Under the pieces are notes generated by a model. The model was given only the letters and a program-made list of their open reading frames with translations. It searched no databases and was not told where the DNA came from. A stretch of 64,000 nucleotides of DNA. It comes from Phaseolus vulgaris (taxonomy: Eukaryota > Streptophyta > Magnoliopsida > Fabales > Fabaceae). Each line of letters starts with the position of its first letter. Position 1 is the stretch's first letter. Position numbers and translations under genes: made by a program. The stretch covers positions 31,481,846 through 31,545,845 of the forward strand of contig NC_023756.2 of the NCBI RefSeq assembly GCF_000499845.2, in the 5' to 3' direction. Shown here piece after piece: positions 57,861 to 64,000 of this stretch.

Positions 57861-59003
57861 TGTTAGAATGTATGGCTTTAAACTAGAGGGGGGGGGGGCT
57901 GTGAATGGTTTAAAGAGGGATTTCGAAAACTTTTAAGCCTTGAATGAAATTACTTCGAGAATATCTTGATTAAGAAATCAGTTTTTCAAAACACAAAGCT
58001 AATAAGCACAACACCAGCAAAACAATCGGTTGTTTCGCAGAAACAATCAGTTGTTTATACCAGTTTACAAATATAAAAACTGAATTTAAAGAGTTAAGGG
58101 ATAGATAAAATGCACATAGAGATTTATACTGGTTCACTCTAAACCCAGAGCTACATCCAGTCTTCTCAGAAACCAGTGAGGAACACCACTAAGCAATCAA
58201 ACCTAGATTACTTACAACACAACCAAGAAAGTGACCTTGATCCCCTCAAGACACACACTTCTCTTGGCCAACACACCAACACTAAGAATGCTGATATTGA
58301 TCCCTTCAAGAACACACAACACTTATCAGCAAACACACAAAGATTCTTTCAACAGATACAAGGATTACACTTGTTACAAAAACAAATCTGAAATCAATAC
58401 AAGAGAAAATCCTATTTCACACTATTTGATCAAACTCAATCTCTAAGCAATCTCAACTCTTTGAAAATCTCAAAATCAGTAAGTAAGTTCAAATTGAAAT
58501 ATGTTTTTCTGTATATATTCAAAGATGTTGTTTGTTATTAAATCTTAACAAACTTTTCATTGCATTTAAGGATTGGTCAAAGCATTAAAAACTAGAGCAT
58601 AAACAGTTGGAAAATCATTTAATGCTCAGTCAAAGCACAAACCATTTTTCTGTTATGGTACCAAAACAAACAATCGGTTGTTTCCTCGAATCAATCGGTT
58701 GTTTTGGTTTTGACAGCAAGTCAACCATAAAAACAGTTTTCAACCTTTTCTAAAAACATCTAAGTATAAAATAATCGGTTGTTTCGACAAAACAACAGGT
58801 TGTTTTCACTTAGCTTGAAAAACACTTTTCTTTTTAAAAAGATTGAGAATGCCTATGCTTTCGATTCAATCAAGAGTGGATTACATAAACAATCTACCCC
58901 AGATCCTATCTAAGACAACTCTGCAACAACAAGCACAACTTAGCCTTCAACATCCTTCAAAGGGTTTGGATTCTTCAAAGCTTGAACACCACTTGGTTCA
59001 ACA
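57861..59003 (-). repeat. 3' LTR of the copia element (1143 bp)
   Basis: On the plus strand it runs TGTTAGAATGTATGG to CTTGGTTCAACA. The minus-strand polypurine-like tract AAATAGGGGGAGAT follows directly (59004-59018). It holds three motif pairs (58023/58044, 58671/58692, 58772/58793). Confidence 0.9.
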
Positions 59004-59329
59004 ATCTCCCCCTATTTGATGAAGACAAATCCCTGATGCTTGTGTTTGATCTGATTGAATCTGAATCAGTACCTGCAAAACTAGCATATATACAGTCCAA
59101 TGCTTCTTACAACAACAGGTTAGATTTTCACACATTGAAAGCATAAATCCTGATAAACAATCGGTTGTTTACTCTAAACAATCGGTTGTTTCTATCAGCA
59201 GCAGCAGAAAACAGTTTTATATCAGAGATTTTAACATAATTAAATAGTTTCAGATAAGGATACACAAGACCAATTAATTCTCCCCCTATTTGTCTTCACA
59301 AATAGACTTTAACATGTATCAAAACAGAT

Positions 59330-60994
59330 TTAGGAGAGATTATTAAGATCAATGATACCTAACTCATTTCTTAGGAAGAAAAACCTCTCTTTTGGTAGTG
59401 GTTTCGTGAAGATGTCAGCTAACTGCAGTTTGGTCTCCACAAACTTCACTTCACAGTTCCCATTGTTTACATGATCCCTGATGAAATGATGCCTTATCTC
59501 AATATGTTTGGTCCTTGAGTGTTGAATTTGATTTTTGGTAAGATTGACGGTACTTGTGTTATCACACATCAAAGGGACTTTGCTGATCTTCAATCCAAAG
59601 TCTGCAAGTTATTGTTTGAGCCATAGAATCTATGCACAACAGCTTCCAACAGCTATATACTCAGCCTCAGCAGTAGAGAGAGCAACACATGTTTGCTTCT
59701 TGCTATGTCATGAGATTAGGCTTGAGCCAAGGAGGTGGCAAGTGCCACTTGTGCTCTTTCTATCTAGCTTGCAACCTGCAAAGTCAGAATTTGAATAACC
59801 AATTAAATGAATTGGAGAGTGAGAAGGATACCATACCCCAACAATTGATGTTCCTTTGAGATATTTCATAATTCTTTTTGCAGCCTTGAAGTGTGACTCT
59901 TTAGGATTTGCTTGATATCTAGCACAAAGGCACACGACAAACATGATGTCTGGCCTACTAGCTGTTAGATATAGCAGAGAGCCAATCAATCCTCTGTATT
60001 TCGTTTGATCTACACTCTTTCCAGCAGCATCAACATCCATGTAGCAGCTTGATGGCATTGGAGTGCTTACTTCTTTGCAACTCTCCATTTCAAATTTCTT
60101 GAGAATCTCCTTGCAATACTTTGATTGACATAGAAAGATCCCATCCTTTGTTTGCTTAACCTGCAATCCAAGAGAGAAAGACAGTTCTCCCATCATAGAC
60201 ATTTAAAACTCACCTTTCATTTCAGCAAAAAATTCTTCACACAAACTATCTTGAGTAGCACCAAAGATGATGTCATCAACATAGATTTGCACAAGAATTA
60301 TTTCTGAATTTGATTTCTTGATGAAGAGAGTCTTGTCTACCATTCCCCTTTCATAACCATGAGATAGCAGAAGGTTGCTAAGCCTCTCACACCACTGCTT
60401 TGGAGCTTGCTTCAGTCCATACAAAGCATTCTTCAACTTGAAGACATGGTTCAGATGCTTATGATCTTCAAATCCCGGTGGTTGATCTACATACACTTCC
60501 TCATTGATGTAGCCATTCAAGAAGGCACTCTTGACATCCATTTGGAAGAGTTTGAAACCACTCATACAAGCAAAAGCCAGCAGCAGCCTCATAGCCTCCA
60601 ACCTTGCAACATGGGCAAAGGTTTCACCATAATCTATGCTCTCTTCTTGATTGTAGCCTTTGGCAACTAGCCTTGCTTTGTTCCTTGTGATCACACTATC
60701 TTCATCCAACTTGTTCCTGAACACCCACTTCGAACCTATAATGTTCATCTCATCTGTTCTAGGGACAAGAAACCATACCTCATTCCTTGCAAACTGATTC
60801 AGCTCTTCATGCATAGCTTCAACCCACTTCTCATCCTTGAGAGCTTCATCAATTGACTTTGGTTCAATTTGTGAGACAAAATTTGTGTGCCTGCAGAAGT
60901 TTGAGATGGAGCTTCGTGTGGAGAAACCTTCCTTTATCTGCCCTATGATGTTATCCACTAACAGATCTCTAGGAATGCTCCATTCTTTGGGCAA
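59330..60994 (-). pseudogene. Copia reverse transcriptase and RNase H
   Basis: The RT part (60994-60203) has ALKDEKWVEAMHEELNQFAR, VWFLVPRTDEMNIIGSKWVF, KARLVAKGYNQEESIDYGET, FQMDVKSAFLNGYINEEVYV and the catalytic YVDDIIFG. A frame break near 60203 leads to the connection and RNase H part: FSLGLQVKQTKDGIFL, LIGSLLYLTASRPDIMF and DFAGCKLDRKSTSGTCH. Two stops follow around 59620-59710, near ALSTAEAEYIAV text. The last frame (59593-59330) has VPLMCDNTSTVNLTKN, HIEIRHHFIRDHV and LADIFTKPLP. All catalytic regions are recognisable, but breaks prevent one product. Confidence 0.93.
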
Positions 60995-61000
60995 CTCACT

Positions 61001-61561
61001 CTATTGCAGAATTTCAATCGGTTGTTTCTGCGAATCAACCGGTTGTTTTTCTGCACAGATTTCCAGCTTCTCCAAACTGATACTCTGTTCATCCTCTTCA
61101 GCTCTGGTATTCGGGATTTGGATGTTTCTGTGATCTACCTCATCAAAGACAACGTGAACTGATTCTTCTACAGTCATCAACCTCTTATTGTAGATTCTAT
61201 ATGCATGACTTGTGAGAGAATACACATTATTGACTCTCTTACCTACCAACATTACCTCTTTGGTGTTGGGTAGACAGATTTCACATGTGTTTGATTTGAA
61301 CATCACTTGATATCCCTTGTCACATAGTTGGCTAATGCTCAGCAGATTGTGCTTTAGACCTTCTACATAGAGCACATCATGGATGACCAAGATGTCTTTG
61401 TCTCCTATGGATCCTCTCCCAAGAATCCTTCCTTTGTTGTTGTCCCCATAGGTGACATGCCCTTCTTGCTTAAAGGAGATGCTCAGGAAGTTTGATTTGT
61501 CCCCTGTCATGTGCTTGGAGCATCCACTGTCCAAGTACCATTGTTGCTTGCTCTCCTCCAA
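61001..61561 (-). pseudogene. Copia protease joined to the post-integrase linker
   Basis: The protease motif WYLDSGCSKHMTGDKSNF is at residues about 8-25. LLSISQLCDKGYQVMFKSN and VLYVEGLKHN lead to the usual pre-integrase start (VGKRVNNVYSLTS). Text then passes directly to HAYRIYNKRLMTVEESVHVV, which normally follows the integrase core. The whole core and its zinc finger are absent, with the frame kept. The frame ends in KQPVDSQKQPI, encoded by a pair of 21-bp-spaced motifs. Confidence 0.92.
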
Positions 61562-61582
61562 GATTACCTACAAAGAAGATTT

Positions 61583-62683
61583 TCAAGTACAATGATTTGG
61601 TCCCCTTATGAATGTGGGTCCATTTAGTTTACATTCATCAATTGAATCTTTATTGCACTTAGGAATCCACTTCATAAAGCCTCTAGGAACAACATATTTT
61701 CTGATTTTACAGAACCTCACAGAATGGTCTCTTTTCATGCAATAGAAGCATGTAACAATCGGTTGTTTTGATGGTCCAATCGGTTGTTTTTCTGACATTT
61801 TCGAAAATTATTTTGAAAATCTATCTTGTTTGTTTTGTGGGTTAAAACCCAATCCAGCTTTTCCAAAAACACAGTTTTGAGATGCCAAGACATTTTCAAT
61901 GTTGAATTGACCTTTAGAAAGCTTATCCACAGTTTTAACAAGATAGTGGACCTTCTTTTAAAGATTTTCGCAATTTTTACAAACAAGAGTATCACACTTG
62001 CAAGAGGAGTTTTTGTAAACCATTTCCAGGTTTTTAAAATCTGGTTTTGAATTTTCTAATTCCTCTTCCAGTGATTTTACTCTGTTTTCAAGCCAGCTAT
62101 TCATTCCCTTTAACCGATTGTTCAAGAGGGCCAATCAGTTGGCTTCTTCATGCGTTTCTTGAAAGGCTTGAAGCAATTAACTATAATTTTCAGAGTTTGA
62201 GGAGTTAGATGAATTGACACTACTTGAGTCATCCTCCTTTCTGGCCATGAAGCAGAGGTTGAGGCTTTTCCTATTTTGCCTTCTTTTCCTTCTTGCTTGA
62301 CTCTTTGACCTTGCCTCCTTTGGTTCATTATTTCCATGAGCAGCCTTGAGTGTGTCCCACATCTCTTTGGTAGTCTTGCATTTTGATACCCTGAAAAACT
62401 CATCAGTATCTAGTGCAGAAGCTATTATGTTTTGAGCAGTAAAATCAAGCTTGGCCATTTTACATTCATCATTGGTCCATTGAGACCAAGGTTTTGCAAT
62501 GAAAGAACCATTCTTTTTAATTTTCAGAATGTAAGGATCATTCTCAATTGAATTCCAAATTCCTAGATCAATAGATTCCACAAAGATTTTCATTCTAGCT
62601 TCCCAGTACTTGTAATTCAATCCACAGAATAAAGGTGGTTTGTAGATTGAAGCACCTTCCTCAAAAGATTGTTTTCCAGCCAT
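61583..62683 (-). pseudogene. Copia gag and zinc knuckle
   Basis: Gag starts MAGKQSFEEGASIYKPPLFC at 62683, 46 bases past the PBS. YWEARMKIFVESIDLGIWNS, KCKTTKEMWDTLKAAHGNNE and related text fit the UBN2-type copia gag. The frame breaks near 62340 and stops at 62177. A later frame (61798-61583) has a knuckle, CFYCMKRDHSVRFC (CX2CX4HX4C with Asp in place of the usual Gly), preceded by KQPIGPSKQPIV from another motif pair. Confidence 0.9.
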
Positions 62684-62728
62684 AGAAAAAATATTTTTGG
62701 ATCAACTTGAATAACTTTCAAGAACCAA

Positions 62729-62740
62729 GCTCTGATACCA
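62729..62740 (-). other. Primer binding site, initiator tRNA-Met type
   Basis: On the minus strand TGGTATCAGAGC lies two bases inside the 5' LTR end, a perfect match to the canonical site. Confidence 0.95.
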
Positions 62741-62742
62741 AT

Positions 62743-63353
62743 TGTTAGAATGTATGGCTTTAAACTAGAGGGGGGGCTGTGAATGGTTTAAAGAGGGATT
62801 TCGAAAACTTTTAAGCCTTGAATGAAATTACTTCGAGAATATCTTGATTAAGAAATCAGTTTTTCAAAACACAAAGCTAATAAGCACAACACCAGTAAAA
62901 CAATCGGTTGTTTCGCAGAAACAATCGGTTGTTTCGCAGAAACAATCAGTTGTTTATACCAGTTTACAAATATAAAAACTGAATTTAAAGAGTTAAGGGA
63001 GAGATAAAATGCACATAGAGATTTATACACTGGTTCACTCTAAACCCAGAGCTACATCCAGTCTTCTTAGAAACCACTGAGGAACACCACTAAGCAATCA
63101 AACCTAGATTACTTACAACACAACCAAGAAAGTGACCTTGATCCCCTCAAGACACGCACTTCTCTTTGCCAACACACCAACACTAAGAATGCTGATCTTG
63201 ATCCCCTCAAGAACACACAACACTTCTCAGCAAACACACAAAGATTCTTTCAACAGATACAATCGGTCGTTTCGACAAAACAACAGGTTGTTTTTCACTT
63301 AGCTTGAAAAACACTTTTCTTTTTAAAAAGATTGAGAATGCCTATGCTTTTCC
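62743..63353 (-). repeat. 5' LTR of the copia element, incomplete
   Basis: It matches 57861-58860 but lacks about 430 bp of it (text jumps from CAACAGATAC to AATCGGTCGTTTCG at 63260) and the outer part after GAGAATGCCTATGCTTT. It has one extra 21-bp unit: motif copies at 62901, 62922 and 62943 where the 3' LTR has two. Confidence 0.88.
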
Positions 63354-64000
63354 CTACCAAGGCTTGATGTGTGTTTGATGAAGAAAATGGCTTAAGTGCT
63401 TTGAAGATTGTAATAGGTTTTTAGATTCATTTGTAATTAGGCTTGTAAGTGTGTATGATTGCCTTTTGCTGTGTAACCTATCCTAGATGCCTAACCAAGT
63501 CTAGATCAAGCACATGATGTGGTTAAATGGTTTTTGAAAAGCCTTTTGAAATATTTTTAACAGTTTTAAAACAGTACACAAATAAATCTGTTTTATGGAG
63601 AAAGAATCTGTTTATTTCTTCTCTGTTAAAAAGGCTTTCGTTAAATAGTTTTTGAAAAGCTTTTTAAAATGTTTTTAACAGTTTTAAAACAGTACACAAA
63701 TAAATCTGTTTTATGGAGAAAGAATCTGTTTATTTCTTCTCTGTTAAAAGGCTTTTCTAAATTTCTGTTAGGGCACCAAGGGAAAGCTCAGTTCGTTATT
63801 TCAGTTAAGCTGAGCTGGCCTGTGTGTTATACTTTAATCTGTTTTACTGTGAAAGAACAGGTTTATTCTTTGGTCTGCTGAAAGGTTTTTCACAAGTTAG
63901 TTAGGGCACGAAAGGTACCACTCAGACAGTTATTTTTGTTAAGCTGAGTTGGCAGTTTTCACAAAATAAATCTGTTAAGTTCAAAAATGAATCTGTTGTT
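63354..64000. repeat. Unidentified DNA with a 118-bp tandem duplication
   Basis: CAGTTTTAAAACAGTACACA occurs at 63561 and 63679, an exact period of 118 covering about 63525-63760. Diverged units follow (GTTAGGGCACCAAGGGAAAG near 63769, GTTAGGGCACGAAAGGTACC near 63901). It may be part of another LTR or a satellite running out of the window. No gene. Confidence 0.7.

Larger units (their letters stand above)
57861..63353 (-). mobile_element. Ty1/copia retrotransposon, SIRE-like, integrase deleted
   Basis: In element orientation: a damaged 5' LTR (62743 to about 63353), PBS (62729-62740), gag, zinc knuckle, protease, RT, RNase H, PPT and an intact 3' LTR (57861-59003). The integrase core is missing. 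The 5' LTR lacks its outer end, so the TSD cannot be tested. It is inserted in the convergent gene of Tat copy 3. SIRE-like is tentative, based on the RT/RNase H text and the AATAGGGGGAGATT tract. Confidence 0.92.

Noticed and set aside
57861..63353. CRISPR-like array from the repeated AAACAATCGGTTGTTT motif
   Set aside because: The 5-bp spacers and placement in a plant retrotransposon exclude CRISPR; it is treated as a paired regulatory-type motif instead.
1..64000. tRNA, rRNA or microRNA genes
   Set aside because: I saw no convincing tRNA A and B boxes with a cloverleaf, no rRNA text and no clear miRNA hairpin; the tRNA-like words found are retrotransposon primer sites. A tRNAscan or small-RNA mapping would settle this.

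Overview
This is nuclear DNA from a flowering plant, most likely a eudicot and plausibly a legume (the legume part is inference from overall repeat style). It is AT-rich, repeat-dense and intron-containing. It holds one intact housekeeping gene, a complex I subunit of the NDUFA5 type (39377-42089, minus), and one decayed LRR receptor-like protein gene (34390-37549, plus). Almost everything else is nested transposable elements.

Layout. 1-7349: right end of a decayed Ty3/gypsy element of the Tat type, with pol remnant, 150-bp tandem repeats, a spliced gene on the opposite strand that is broken by a solo LTR, and the 3' LTR. 7521-8379: solo Tat LTR with a perfect target-site duplication (TSD). 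9260-10240: LINE remnant. 10716-17864: Ty3/gypsy element with TSD GACAT that has lost reverse transcriptase and carries a truncated copia LTR in gag. 17872-33203: CACTA-type DNA transposon with transposase remnants, split by a nearly intact 12.1-kb Tat element (20299-32400, minus, TSD AATAT). 34390-42214: the host-gene island. 42598-49721: decayed Tekay/Del-like Ty3/gypsy element, TSD CTTCC. 51592-52440: 420-bp tandem duplication. 52750-54300: gypsy gag/protease relic. 56107-57860: 3' end of a third Tat element, cut by a copia element (57861-about 63353, minus) that lacks integrase. 63354-64000: unidentified DNA with a 118-bp tandem duplication.

Two signals stand out. First, all three Tat elements carry between pol and the 3' LTR a convergently oriented gene with a 5' leader intron. 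The two copies long enough to show it also share a phase-1 coding intron. All three share a CACRTGGC...ATCAACGG block upstream. The full copy can encode an 808-residue protein with a Transposase_28-like N-terminal domain and a long coiled coil. Extra ORFs of this kind are known in Tat elements; the shared gene architecture and promoter-like block are what I would look at here. Second, the copia family carries a 16-bp dyad-symmetric motif (AAACAATCGGTTGTTT) in pairs exactly 21 bp apart in LTRs, untranslated and coding sequence, with the bases between the two motifs differing from pair to pair.

Insertion order can be read from nesting: CACTA before the Tat element inside it; the third Tat element before the copia element; the 10716 gypsy element before the copia LTR in its gag. 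The 12.1-kb Tat element is the youngest large insertion by LTR comparison (about 13 differences in 796 bp, counted by eye).
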